Positions 51,111 through 60,382 of a stretch of DNA of 64,000 bases are shown here, piece by piece. The number at the start of each line of letters is the position of its first letter. Within the stretch, counting starts at the first letter, position 1. The position numbers and the translations under genes are program-made. Source of the stretch: JABWBD01 sp040768665 (GTDB lineage: Bacteria > Planctomycetota > Planctomycetia > Pirellulales > Thermoguttaceae); assembly GCA_040768665.1 (NCBI GenBank), contig JAXGMN010000010.1, positions 248,001 to 312,000 on the forward strand, written 5' to 3'. The notes below the pieces were generated by a model. The model did not search any database. It was not told where the DNA came from and saw nothing but the letters and a program-made list of their open reading frames with translations.

Positions 51111-51141
51111 CGAAGCTCGCCCGCTGTCCGCCACCTCGATG

Positions 51142-51260
51142 CCACGGCCTTGGGCCGTGGAGCTTCACGCTTAGGGCTTCGGAAGCTTCTCATCTGCCGC
51201 TCGCCCAACCGCCGCATCCTGATGCCACGGCCTTGGGCCGTAGAGCTTCACGCTTGGAGC
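51142..51260 (+). repeat. CCACGGCC-TTG-GGCCGTGG hairpin unit, two copies
   Basis: ATGCCACGGCCTTGGGCCGT then GGAGCTTCACGCTT occurs at 51140-51172 and again at 51223-51255 with one base changed; AGAGCTTCACGCTTGG follows once more. In the 590-base gap 51111-51700, which otherwise holds the sigma-54-like site at 51561 and a CCGACA-N6-TGTCGG dyad near 51462. Confidence 0.7.
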
Positions 51261-51560
51261 TAGAGCTTCACGCTTGGCGGTGGAAAGCCGGGTGATCCTC
51301 AAAGCCCGCGCTCCGCCGGATGCGCTCGGCGATTCCCATGGTTAACGGCAAGCGCCAGCCGCCTTCAATGAGCGTACTTCCGCAGTAGGCGAGAAGAGTA
51401 GCAGGCTCGCTCCGCCATGCCGCCCGCTGCGGCGAGGCGGGGCGTGCCCGCTAACTTCAAGTCCGACAGGGTTGTGTCGGGCGATCCTATTGCCTCAGTT
51501 AGCAAGTTAGCAATCAATCATCCATCTATTCCTGCCCCGCCCTTCCACTTCTCGTCCAAT

Positions 51561-51576
51561 TGGCACGTGCCGTGCA
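51561..51576 (+). promoter_or_regulatory. Sigma-54 promoter before the fourth pilin gene
   Basis: TGGCACGTGCCGTGCA fits TGGCACG-N4-TTGCW with one mismatch in the -12 element. About 125 bases before the coding start. Confidence 0.65.
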
Positions 51577-51700
51577 TCTCGCGATTCGCCGATGTGAAGG
51601 GCCGGCCTTCGCGCTCGTGGGCGTTTGCCTTCCGTACAAGGGCAAAGGCCAATCGTGTTTCGTGTAACGTTTCTGAGACCTTTTGAAGGAGGAAGCACTG

Positions 51701-52054
51701 TTGCTCCGCAAGTTGTGGAACGATGAAGCTGGCTTCATCGTCTCCGCCGAACTCGTGCTGGCGGCCACGATCCTGGTCATCGGCATGATCGTTGGGCTGA
51801 CCGTGCTCCGCAACCAGGTTGTGCAAGAGCTTGCCGACCTGGGCGCGGCGCTCGGCATGATCAGCCAGGGCTACGAGTACACCGGCGTCATCAAGACGGA
51901 CTTTCGCTTTGACCGATGCTCCGCCTGGGATGATCTGATCGGCGGAGTGCAGCCAGGAACTGGGGCGGACATTGCGAACGAGGAGCCGGGTGGCATCAGT
52001 GTGGTCGTGCCCGTCGCCCCCGAGTCGCCAACTGTTCCGGGCGAGGCTGCCTGA
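51701..52054 (+). CDS. Flp-like pilin with long tail 3
   Basis: A 117-residue protein: leader LLRKLWNDEAGF, helix SAELVLAATILVIGMIVGLT, VLRNQVVQELADLGAALGMI, then a 60-residue tail with one Cys and a Pro/Val-rich end. I chose the TTG at 51701 because AAGGAGG lies eight bases before it and the resulting leader (xLRKLWNDE) aligns with LKRLWCDE of the second pilin. It has its own sigma-54-like promoter, unlike pilins 2 and 3 of the first run. Confidence 0.75.
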   Translation: MLRKLWNDEAGFIVSAELVLAATILVIGMIVGLTVLRNQVVQELADLGAALGMISQGYEYTGVIKTDFRFDRCSAWDDLIGGVQPGTGADIANEEPGGISVVVPVAPESPTVPGEAA

Positions 52055-52175
52055 TCAGACTGTCCATCGGGCGGTGCTAGCTTCCAGACGCCCAGGGGGA
52101 CCAGCCCCTGGCGGCCTTGGGGTGAAAACACCGCGCAGACTTTACCACCCGCAAGCATAAGGAATCCTCAGGACC

Positions 52176-52718
52176 ATGACAGCCTTAAGCGCCCTCAACC
52201 CGATCCTCGTCGTCGTGTTTACGCTGGCCGCGGCCGTAAGCGACTGGAAGACCCGGAAGCTTCCCAACTGGCTGACGGTTTCGGCGTTTGCGGTGGCACT
52301 GTTTTTCCATACCGTCGGCGGCGGCCTGACGGGCTTGATGAACTCGCTGGGTTTCGCGACCGGCTTTGGCATCCTGCTGGTGCTGTGGCTGATGGGCGGT
52401 AGCGGAGGTGGCGACGTCAAGCTGATGGGAGCGCTGGGCGCCTGGCTCGGTGCCGCGCTGACCCTGCGGGTGTTTTTCGTAAGCGCTGGCCTGATTGCCG
52501 TATTCGCCACGGCGGTGATGCTCTACACGCTTGTGAGCAGCGGCTTTCATTCCGTTCGCCGCCGCTATATGGCCGGCTCGCGGAAGGCGCCGGCGGACGC
52601 GGACCGGCGGGTCCGCCAGCGTCAGCAGCTTCGCATCATGCCCTATGCCGTTCCGGTGGCCGTGAGCACCTGGCTGGTTCTGGTCGATGCCTGGCTCCGA
52701 GAAGGGTTCCCGTGGTAG
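52176..52718 (+). CDS. cpaA: Prepilin peptidase, CpaA/TadV type
   Basis: A 180-residue A24-family aspartic protease that cleaves Flp prepilin leaders. Both catalytic aspartates are visible: SDWKTRKLPN (about residue 23) and the GGGDVKLMG motif (about 80). Four to six hydrophobic spans. It has no N-methylase domain, as usual for TadV. Start ATG with AAGGA upstream, 121 bases after the fourth pilin. Confidence 0.9.
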   Translation: MTALSALNPILVVVFTLAAAVSDWKTRKLPNWLTVSAFAVALFFHTVGGGLTGLMNSLGFATGFGILLVLWLMGGSGGGDVKLMGALGAWLGAALTLRVFFVSAGLIAVFATAVMLYTLVSSGFHSVRRRYMAGSRKAPADADRRVRQRQQLRIMPYAVPVAVSTWLVLVDAWLREGFPW

Positions 52719-52779
52719 ACAAAATCGCGCGCCCCATAGAAAGGGGCCGAGACAACGTGAACGAAACCAGAGAAAAAAT

Positions 52780-52795
52780 TGGCATAGGATTCGCG
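52780..52795 (+). promoter_or_regulatory. Possible sigma-54 promoter of the cpaB-tadC unit
   Basis: TGGCATAGGATTCGCG: perfect TGGCA and a GC ten bases after GG, weaker -12 box. 56 bases before cpaB. Weakest of the set. Confidence 0.4.
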
Positions 52796-52850
52796 GTAGC
52801 CAACTAGTCACCGGTGATTCAACTGATTTTTTCTGCAAAGGAATGTTGTC

Positions 52851-53897
52851 ATGAACAACAAGACGAGCCCGGGCATTCTGATCCTCGGCATTTTTGCCGT
52901 TCTCTTCGGCTTGCTGGGGGCCTACGCCGCTAAGAAACACCTGCAAGTCGTCAAAGCCCCCGAGGTGGCGACGGCTCCGTTGGAGGAGACGCGGTCGGTA
53001 CCCACCGCGCTGATGGACCTGCCGGCCGGCCGCAAGATCACCAACGGCGACCTGCAGATTCTGCAACTCACGAACAAACAGATCGATGCCATGCAGTTGA
53101 CCACGGCCTGGATGGGCCGCGCCAGTCAAATTGTCGGGCGGACGCTTCGTGAACCCGTCACGAAGGGGCAGACATTCGATCCCGCGGTGTTCTATCCCGA
53201 AGGGACGGGCCCGAGTCTGGCCGGGGAACTGGCTGCCGGGGAACGAGCGATGGCGATCCCGTTCGAGGGCAGCGCTGCGGATGCCGGACTGATTACACCG
53301 GGCAGCCAAGTCGATGTCCTTTTCCGCACCGGCGATAGCCCCGAGGCTTCGAAGAGCGCGAACTCCGACACGACGGTCACCCTGTTGGAAAACGTCCGTG
53401 TCCTCGCCATCGATCGGCAAACGCTCCCGGGGGCACTGCCGCCCGGACAGGTGGCCCCCTCGGGAACCGTAACGCTGGCGGTGAGCCCCGTGCAAAGCCG
53501 TGCTCTGAAGATCGTTGAAGGCCGCGGCAGCATGACGCTGGCACTTCGCAACGACGACGACCAGACGCCGGCCAATCACAACGGCCCCCACAACCTCGAC
53601 GATCTTTTGGGCGTGCAGCAACCCAAGCCGTTTACCACCGAGATCTACCGGCGCGGTCAACTGACGACGGTCACCTTCCACGAAGGGGAACGCCGGGTCC
53701 ATTTCGAGGACACACCCTACGGTATGCCTGTCGCCAAGGAGCCCAGACCGGCCGTCAGGTCGGAGGTCACCCAAACGAACGTTCCCTCCACGCTGGCTTC
53801 GCTTCCGACGGCGGCATCGCAACCGGATGTTGCGGCCATTCGGCCGGCCGCCGGCCGCAGAATCCAGCGCAACACGTTTGGCACTTTGTTCCCGTGA
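52851..53897 (+). CDS. cpaB: Flp pilus assembly protein CpaB
   Basis: A 348-residue inner-membrane-anchored periplasmic protein. N-terminal span ILILGIFAVLFGLLGAYAA (about residues 9-27), then an SAF domain (VPTALMDLPAGRKITNGDLQ) and an RcpC-like domain with GERAMAIPFEG and SQVDVLFRTGD. It stabilises the secretin channel in Tad systems. AAGGAATG precedes the start. The C-terminal 90 residues are longer than in classical CpaB and Pro/Ala-rich. Confidence 0.88.
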   Translation: MNNKTSPGILILGIFAVLFGLLGAYAAKKHLQVVKAPEVATAPLEETRSVPTALMDLPAGRKITNGDLQILQLTNKQIDAMQLTTAWMGRASQIVGRTLREPVTKGQTFDPAVFYPEGTGPSLAGELAAGERAMAIPFEGSAADAGLITPGSQVDVLFRTGDSPEASKSANSDTTVTLLENVRVLAIDRQTLPGALPPGQVAPSGTVTLAVSPVQSRALKIVEGRGSMTLALRNDDDQTPANHNGPHNLDDLLGVQQPKPFTTEIYRRGQLTTVTFHEGERRVHFEDTPYGMPVAKEPRPAVRSEVTQTNVPSTLASLPTAASQPDVAAIRPAAGRRIQRNTFGTLFP

Positions 53898-53988
53898 ACG
53901 ATTAAGAACAAGTTGTGTCTCGAGGGAGGAAAGGCTTTTACCAGGCCGAGCCCTACCACGAATCGAATAACTCCACTCAGGTCCTACC

Positions 53989-55323
53989 ATGATTACATCG
54001 AGCGAGACAGTGAGCCGAACCGGCGGGCCGCAGGTGACCTCATCTGAACTCGAATTCCAGCGGCTCAAAACGGTCGTCCACGAAGAACTCATTGAATCGC
54101 TGGACCTCGCGATGGTCGGCGAGGCCGATCGAGATCTCCTGGCCGGCGAAATCCGCCACCTCGCCGAAGAAATCTGTTTCGGCCTCGGCAAGCGGCTCTC
54201 CCCGCAAGATCATGAACGGATGCGGGGCGAACTGCTCGACGAGATCTTCGGCCTCGGCCCTCTGGAACGCCTGATGCGCGACCCCTCGATCTCCGACATC
54301 CTCGTGAACGGCCCGCACGAGGTGTTCATCGAGCGCAAAGGGCGGCTGGAACGAGCCGATGTCTTTTTCGCCGACGAGCAGCACGTCATGCGGATCATCC
54401 AGCGGGTCGTTTCCCGCGTGGGCAGAAGGATCGACGAAGTCAGCCCCACGGTCGACGCCAGGCTCACCGACGGTTCCCGTGTGCACGCGATCATTCCCCC
54501 GTTGGCGTTGGACGGCCCCAAGCTCTCCATTCGCCGCTTCGGCGTCCACCCGTTGGACGCAGACAACCTGGTCGAAGGAGGATCGCTCACCCGCGAAATG
54601 ATGGAATTCCTGGCCGCCGCGATCCGCGCCCGCGTCAGTCTGCTTATCTCGGGCGGAACCGGCTCCGGAAAGACGACGCTGCTGGGCGCCCTTTCGGCCT
54701 TTGTCTCCCTGGACGAACGCCTCGTCACCATTGAAGATTCCGCCGAGTTGATCCTGCGCCATCCCCACGTCGTCCGCCTGGAAACCCGCAACGCCAACGT
54801 CGAGGGAACCGGCGAAATCACCCAGCGGGAACTGGTCCGCAACAGCCTCCGCATGCGTCCCGACCGCATCATCGTCGGCGAAGTCCGCGGGGGGGAGGCG
54901 CTCGACATGCTCCAGGCCATGAACACCGGTCACGAGGGGTCGTTGACGACGATCCATGCCAACGATACCCGCGATGCGATGTCGCGGCTCGAAATGATGG
55001 TGGCCATGACGGCGCTGGAACTCCCCGTGCCCGTGGTCCGCCAGTACATCTCCGCGGGCATCCATCTGGTCGTTCATCTCGCTCGTCTCCAGGGCGGCAT
55101 ACGACGCGTGATGCGGATTTCGGAGATCGTCGGCATCGACAACGGCGAATACCAGATCCAGGACGTTTTTGGATACGAGCAGACCGGCGTCGACCCGACG
55201 GGCACCGCCGTCGGCCACTTCTACGCAACCGGCTACCGGCCCCGCTGCACGGACCGCATGAAAGCCGCCGGCATCGAACTTCCCATGGAGATGTTCGAAG
55301 CAAAGGGAGACGCAAACTCATGA
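53989..55323 (+). CDS. cpaF: Flp pilus ATPase CpaF/TadA
   Basis: A 444-residue hexameric secretion ATPase that powers pilus polymerisation. Visible: N-terminal FGLGPLERLMRDPSISDILV, Walker A SGGTGSGKTTLLGAL (about residue 220), Asp box VTIEDSAEL, RMRPDRIIVGEVRGGEALDM (Walker B) and TGHEGSLTTIHANDTRDAM (His box). Complete. Its last codon overlaps the tadB start by four bases. Confidence 0.96.
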   Translation: MITSSETVSRTGGPQVTSSELEFQRLKTVVHEELIESLDLAMVGEADRDLLAGEIRHLAEEICFGLGKRLSPQDHERMRGELLDEIFGLGPLERLMRDPSISDILVNGPHEVFIERKGRLERADVFFADEQHVMRIIQRVVSRVGRRIDEVSPTVDARLTDGSRVHAIIPPLALDGPKLSIRRFGVHPLDADNLVEGGSLTREMMEFLAAAIRARVSLLISGGTGSGKTTLLGALSAFVSLDERLVTIEDSAELILRHPHVVRLETRNANVEGTGEITQRELVRNSLRMRPDRIIVGEVRGGEALDMLQAMNTGHEGSLTTIHANDTRDAMSRLEMMVAMTALELPVPVVRQYISAGIHLVVHLARLQGGIRRVMRISEIVGIDNGEYQIQDVFGYEQTGVDPTGTAVGHFYATGYRPRCTDRMKAAGIELPMEMFEAKGDANS

Positions 55324-56252
55324 GTGAATCCATCGTGGCCCTCCTCGTTTTCTTGAGCCTCGTATCTGCGATGGGCGCCGGGCTGCTCGGGCTTCGCGAG
55401 TTGCTCGCCATGCGACACGTCGCCACGGCAGCGGGTGTCGGCCGGCTCCGTATCGCGCGGCTCCCGCGGCCCGCGGAAGGCAGCCGCCCTCGCGGCCCCA
55501 TCGCCCGCTTCGACAACTGGTTTTTCCGGCTGCTCCACGAATCGGGCCTCGGCTGGGATGCCACCACCGGCAGCCTCCTGATCGTTCTTTCCGGCCTCGT
55601 CATTGGCGGCGCGTTGTTTCTCTGGGAAGAGCAGCCGCTCGCCGCCGGCTGGGGCGTGCTCGTCGGCTCGCTTCTGCCGTTGGGCTACTTCGTCCGGAAA
55701 CGGCGGCAGCGGCGAAAATGTTTCCAAGAGCAGTTGCCCTCGGCGCTCGACATGCTCGCGCGGAGCGTCCGCGCCGGGCAAAGTCTCGACCAGGCCTTCG
55801 ATCTCTTGGGTCGCCACGCTCCCGAGCCGCTGGCCGCCGAGTTCCGCCAGGCCGCCCAGCAACTGGAGCTCGGCATGTCGATGCCCGCCGTGATGCGCTG
55901 CTTTCTTTACCGCGTCCCCCTGGACGACGTTCGGATCTTCGCAACCACGCTGGCAGTCCACCGGGAAACCGGCGGCAACGTGGCAGAAGCCCTGGAGCGA
56001 CTCGCCGCGGTCGTCCGCGAACGACTCAGCTATCGCCGCCAGCTCCGGGTCGCCACCGGCGCGGGAAAGATCTCGGCGATTCTCGTCGGCTCCGTGGCGC
56101 CGCTGGTGTTCCTGTTTTTCTTTATTTTCCGCCCCGAATACCTCCGCTCGATGCTCGAGTCGCCCTTGGGCCAATCGATGTTCGTTCTCGGGATCGTTCT
56201 CGAACTGGTGGGCCTCGTGTGGACGGCCCGTCTCCTTCGCCCGACGCTCTAA
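55320..56252 (+). CDS. tadB: Pilus assembly membrane protein TadB
   Basis: A 310-residue polytopic protein with a type II secretion F-domain (RSVRAGQSLDQAFDLLGRHA, then RETGGNVAEALERLAAVVRE, about 140-225) and spans near the N terminus and at VGSVAPLVFLFFFIF and SMFVLGIVLELVGLV. It forms the inner-membrane platform with TadC. Coupled to cpaF through ATGA overlap. Confidence 0.92.
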   Translation: MSESIVALLVFLSLVSAMGAGLLGLRELLAMRHVATAAGVGRLRIARLPRPAEGSRPRGPIARFDNWFFRLLHESGLGWDATTGSLLIVLSGLVIGGALFLWEEQPLAAGWGVLVGSLLPLGYFVRKRRQRRKCFQEQLPSALDMLARSVRAGQSLDQAFDLLGRHAPEPLAAEFRQAAQQLELGMSMPAVMRCFLYRVPLDDVRIFATTLAVHRETGGNVAEALERLAAVVRERLSYRRQLRVATGAGKISAILVGSVAPLVFLFFFIFRPEYLRSMLESPLGQSMFVLGIVLELVGLVWTARLLRPTL

Positions 56253-56258
56253 CCCGTG

Positions 56259-57359
56259 ATGCCAGCCATGCCCGATACCAACCTGCTCATTCCTGTCGGC
56301 ATTTTCGTCGTCACCACGCTGGTCGTTTTCGCCGGGGGCGCGTTCTTGATTCGCGGCGGCAGGAACAACGAGCGGGCAGCCCTCGGCCTCAGTTTTCGCC
56401 GCGCGCCAATCTTCGGCCGCCTGACGGAAGCGCTCGCGGGCGTAGTCCCCTCCACGGAAGCGGGCCGCGAGAAGCTCGCGCGGCAGCTTCGCCATGCGGG
56501 ATACTACCGGCGTCTTGCCGTGGTCGAGTACCTGGCGCTCCGCAACGCCCTGGCCGTGGGCTGGCTGATTTTGGCTGCGGCAACGTTCGTGGTCATTGCC
56601 GAGCCCGGCGTAGCGACGCCCTGGTGGTTCTGGATCGCGGCAGCCGCCGGCACCGTCGCCTTTCTGTCCATGCCACGACTGATTCTCGACAGCCAGGCGG
56701 CAGGCCGGCTTCGCCGCATCGAGGCCAGCCTGCCCGACGCCCTGGACATGATCACGATGTGCACCTCCGGCGGCCTGCCCGTCCAGCGAGCCTTGACCCG
56801 CGTGAGCGACGAATTGGACTCGACCCATCCGGACCTCGCTTTCGAGCTCCGCGTCCTGGGTCGCCAGACCGAAGCGGGCAGCGTGGAAACGGCGGTTCGG
56901 CAGTTGGCGCATCGGATCGATACCCCCGACGTCCAGTCGCTGGCCGCCATGATCGGCCAGACGGAACGCCAAGGGACCGGTGTTGCTGCGGCCTTCCACG
57001 AGTTCGCCGACACGGTCCGCCAGACCCGCCGCCAGCGTGCCGATGAGATGGGTAACAAGACGGCGGTCAAAATGCTCTTTCCGTTGGTGTTTTGCCTCGC
57101 GCCCCCCGTATACATCATGCTCCTCACGCCCGCCGTGGTTGAACTGACCCAGTTCGTCGACCGTGAGAACCGACCGGGCGGAGTGATCTCCGCCTCGACT
57201 GACGTCATGAGCACGATGCTTGCCACCGACGCCTCCGACACGGCCGGCGAAGGCCTGTTCGCGCCGCCCACGCCCGAGGCGGCGGCCGCGGCAACCGCCG
57301 ATTTGGACGCCGCCCTCGGCCGCACCCCGCCAGGCCGGACCGCGGCGGCAAGCAAATGA
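56259..57359 (+). CDS. tadC: Pilus assembly membrane protein TadC
   Basis: A 366-residue relative of TadB with the second F-domain (LPDALDMITMCTSGGLPVQR, then TDGR-free QTERQGTGVAAAFHEFADTV, about 160-265) and C-terminal membrane segment MLFPLVFCLAPPVYIMLLTP. The last ~60 residues are an Ala/Thr-rich tail. Start taken at the ATG six bases after the tadB stop; a GTG just before it is also possible. Confidence 0.9.
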   Translation: MPAMPDTNLLIPVGIFVVTTLVVFAGGAFLIRGGRNNERAALGLSFRRAPIFGRLTEALAGVVPSTEAGREKLARQLRHAGYYRRLAVVEYLALRNALAVGWLILAAATFVVIAEPGVATPWWFWIAAAAGTVAFLSMPRLILDSQAAGRLRRIEASLPDALDMITMCTSGGLPVQRALTRVSDELDSTHPDLAFELRVLGRQTEAGSVETAVRQLAHRIDTPDVQSLAAMIGQTERQGTGVAAAFHEFADTVRQTRRQRADEMGNKTAVKMLFPLVFCLAPPVYIMLLTPAVVELTQFVDRENRPGGVISASTDVMSTMLATDASDTAGEGLFAPPTPEAAAAATADLDAALGRTPPGRTAAASK

Positions 57360-57503
57360 AACAGACTTCCCACGAAATCGGCGTCCCACGCGTGCTGCAA
57401 AGAGCCCGCCGCCGGGCTCGCGGGGTGCAGGCACCGATTGATGGCTACGGCCCGCGCATCGATGTCATCTTCCGTAACGACCGCAACTCCTGAGGCCACC
57501 TCC

Positions 57504-58661
57504 ATGCGTTCCGGTCTGCAAGCCTCCCCCACCTTGCTGCCGTCCCCCTTGCTCGATACCGGACCGGCCAAGACGACAAGACGGACCGGCCGTGGCCGAA
57601 GACAACAGGACGCGACCGGCAAACTGGCCGACCTCAACCTCGTTGTCGTCGTGCCCGCGTTCAACGAATCGGCGCATATCGAAGCGACGTTGCGGTTGAT
57701 GCCCCATTACATCCGCACGATCCTCGTCGTCGACGACGCCAGCACCGACGAGACCGCCGGCATCGTCCGGCGCATCGCCGACCACGATTCCCGCATCGAG
57801 CTGATCCGCCATCCGCAAAACCTCGGTGTTGGCGGTGCCATGGTCACCGGCTACCGGAGGGCCCTTGAGCTCAACGCCGACATCGTCGTCAAGATGGATG
57901 CCGATGGCCAGATGTCGCCCGACGATCTTCCCTCGCTCGTGGAGCCTCTGATCCGGGGCGACGCCGATTACACCAAGGGCAACCGCTTCCGCGATCTCCA
58001 CAGCCTGGCGCGAATGCCCCTCCTTCGCCGCGCCGGCAACATGGCGCTGAGTTTTCTGACAAAGGCCGCGGTCGGCTATTGGCAGTGCTTCGATCCCTGC
58101 AACGGCTATGTGGCGATCCGCGGCGACGTGCTCCGTGAACTGCCGTTGGATTCTGTCAGACGCTCATTCTTTTTCGAAACTTCGATGCTGGCGGAACTCT
58201 ACTTGCTCCGTGCCGTCGTGTGCGACGTCCCCATGGCGGCGCGCTATGGCGGTGAGCGGTCGCATCTGTCGATCCGCCGCGTGCTCGCTGAGTTCCCTGC
58301 CCGGCTCGCACACTGCCTGACCCGCCGCATCCTGCTGTCGAAGTTCGTCTACGACTTTTCCGTGGGAAGTGTCTATCTTCTCACCGGCGTTCCGATGATG
58401 TTTGCCGGGATACTCTACGGCCTGGCCAACTGGATCTATTACTGGCGAGCCGGCGAGGGAGCGCCGACCGGCACCGTCGTAATCCCAGCCATGCTCATCA
58501 TTTTGGGTTTCCAATTCCTGTTGTCGGCAGTCAATGAGGACCTCCAGAACTCGCCTCGCGAGCCGCTCTGCGGTGGATGGGGGCTGCCGGCGTCGCTTTC
58601 CCCGGACGAGTCGCCGCTTTTCGACGAGCCGGGGAGCAATGGCAACATGGAAGTCTCCTGA
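57504..58661 (+). CDS. Family 2 glycosyltransferase with C-terminal membrane spans
   Basis: A 385-residue dolichol-phosphate-mannose-synthase-like enzyme. GT-A core: LVVVVPAFNESAHIEATLRL, VVDDASTDET, KMDADGQMSPDDLPSLVEPL (DxD-type metal site), then a GNMALSFLTKAAVGYWQCFDP segment and two spans (FSVGSVYLLTGVPMMFAGIL and VVIPAMLIILGFQFLLSA). It would load a sugar on a polyprenyl phosphate at the cytosolic face. The ATG at 57504 has GAGG upstream; the frame is open from 57438. Position after tadC suggests glycosylation linked to the pilus, as inference. Confidence 0.82.
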   Translation: MRSGLQASPTLLPSPLLDTGPAKTTRRTGRGRRQQDATGKLADLNLVVVVPAFNESAHIEATLRLMPHYIRTILVVDDASTDETAGIVRRIADHDSRIELIRHPQNLGVGGAMVTGYRRALELNADIVVKMDADGQMSPDDLPSLVEPLIRGDADYTKGNRFRDLHSLARMPLLRRAGNMALSFLTKAAVGYWQCFDPCNGYVAIRGDVLRELPLDSVRRSFFFETSMLAELYLLRAVVCDVPMAARYGGERSHLSIRRVLAEFPARLAHCLTRRILLSKFVYDFSVGSVYLLTGVPMMFAGILYGLANWIYYWRAGEGAPTGTVVIPAMLIILGFQFLLSAVNEDLQNSPREPLCGGWGLPASLSPDESPLFDEPGSNGNMEVS

Positions 58662-58675
58662 CAAAAAGATACGCT

Positions 58676-60318
58676 ATGAGCCGGCTATCATTCAGCTCTG
58701 AACGAACGTGCCACTTTTTCGCCGCGGCGGTGCTGTTCGTGGCCACGACGGCCGCCTACCTGCCGGGACTTACGGCGCCGTTCCTTTTCGATGACCACAT
58801 CATCCGCGAGAGCGAGGAATTCCTTCGCCCCCTGGGCCGCCACATGGGAAGGACTCGAAAATCAGCGGCCGGTGGTCTTCCTGTCGCTTTCGCTGAACTA
58901 CGCCTTGGGCGCATTCGACGTTCGCGGCTACCACGTGGTCAATCTCCTCGTGCACCTCGTGGCGGGCCTGACCCTGTTTGGGATCGTGAGGCGGACCCTA
59001 TGCTTGCCCCTTCTTGCCTGCAAGTACGGTACGAGGGCAAATGTCCTCGCGTTCGCGATTGCACTTCTCTGGCTTGTTCATCCCCTGCAGACCCAAGCGG
59101 TCACGTATACCATCCAACGCTGCGAGTCGATGATGGGGATGTTCTACCTTCTCGCGCTGTATGCCCTACTTCCGCGGCTCGCAGTCGCTGCGCCCCGTGG
59201 CTCTGGTATCTCGGAAGCCTGGCTTCCGGTTGGCTGGGGATGGGGTGTAAGGAGGTGATGATCACCGCACCGGTGCTCCTGCTGATCTTTGACCGGGTCT
59301 TTCTCTCGCCTTCCTGGAAGGCGGTCCTCCAACGGCGGTGGCTTTTCTATCTCGGCTTCGCTCCTGCGATGTTCTGGTTGACCGCGAATAGCGTCGGCCG
59401 GGTCGAAAACCACGCGGGATTCGGCTGCATCGTGGTCTCACCCCTGGAATACGTCCGGTCCCAACCGGGCGTTATTCTGCACTACCTGAGATTGGCGGCT
59501 TTTCCCGACCGGCTCTGCTTCGACTATGGCTGGCCCGTTGCGACGACGTGGCAGGAGATTCTGGTGCCCACCGCGATTGTCGCTCGCCATGGGGTGGCGA
59601 GCGTCGCGTTGCGGTACCGCCCGCGTTGGGCTTCCTCGGCATCGCCTTCTTTCTGATTCTGTCGCCCACGTCGAGCTTCGCGCCGATCGCCGACCTGGCC
59701 TTCGAACACCGGATGTACCTGCCGCTGGCGACTGTTGTTACGTTGGGCGTCTTCGGCGCTCGCGCGGCAATACTTGTCCTCGTCCGGCGCGAGCCCGCCC
59801 GCCGGTTTCTGCTCGCCACGGGCCTGGCGATCGCCGTCGTTTTGCTGATGGGCAGGACGGCCGTTCGCAACACGCTCTACCGGTCTCCCACGGCGATGTG
59901 GGCCAATGTGGTTTCCGTAGCGCCGCACAACGTGCGGGCGCATCACAACTACGGAAGACAACTCGCCCATCACCGACAGACGGCGGAAGCGATCCACCAT
60001 TTCCGCAAGATAATCGAGCTCAAGCCGGACCACGTCGACGCGCGACTGGACTTGGCCACGCTACTGGCGAGGGAAGGAAAGCCGGACGAAGCGATCGAGC
60101 AATTTCGCCGGGCACTGGCATTGAATCCAGCGGTCGCTGCCGCGCATTACAACCTGGGCATCCTTTTGTTCAGGCAAGGCGATCTCGATGCGGCGCTGGC
60201 GCATTTTCGCACCGCGGCGGCCCTGAAACCCGAGAAGGCGGTATACCGCGACATGTTGGACGGAATGCAGGCACGTGCGGGCAATCAACCGGAAGCGATC
60301 GGTTCCCCCCGAATCTGA
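58676..60318 (+). pseudogene. TPR membrane glycosyltransferase (O-mannosyltransferase-like), frameshifted
   Basis: Three frame changes are needed to read one protein. Segment 1 (from 58676): LSFSSERTCHFFAAAVLFVA to DDHIIRESEEFLRPL. Shift near 58835 to WEGLENQRPVVFLSLSLNYA through LLWLVHPLQTQAVTYTIQRC. Shift near 59190 to WYLGSLASGWLGMGCKEVMI and RLAAFPDRLCFDYGWPV. Shift near 59620 to LGFLGIAFFLILSPTSSFAP, EHRMYLPLATVV, then TPR repeats (KIIELKPDHVDARLDLATLL, RALALNPAVAAAHYNLGIL). The intact protein would be about 545 residues, polytopic with C-terminal TPRs. Either a recent pseudogene or local sequence error. Confidence 0.8.
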
Positions 60319-60382
60319 AGGAGGTTGCGCATTCGACGGCCGGACAGATGGGGCCGGTGCAATGCGTGTCCAGGAGCGATAC

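Noticed and set aside
55233..57434. 733-codon minus-strand open frame opposite tadB and tadC
   Set aside because: Shadow frame; the plus strand carries the TadB and TadC F-domains.
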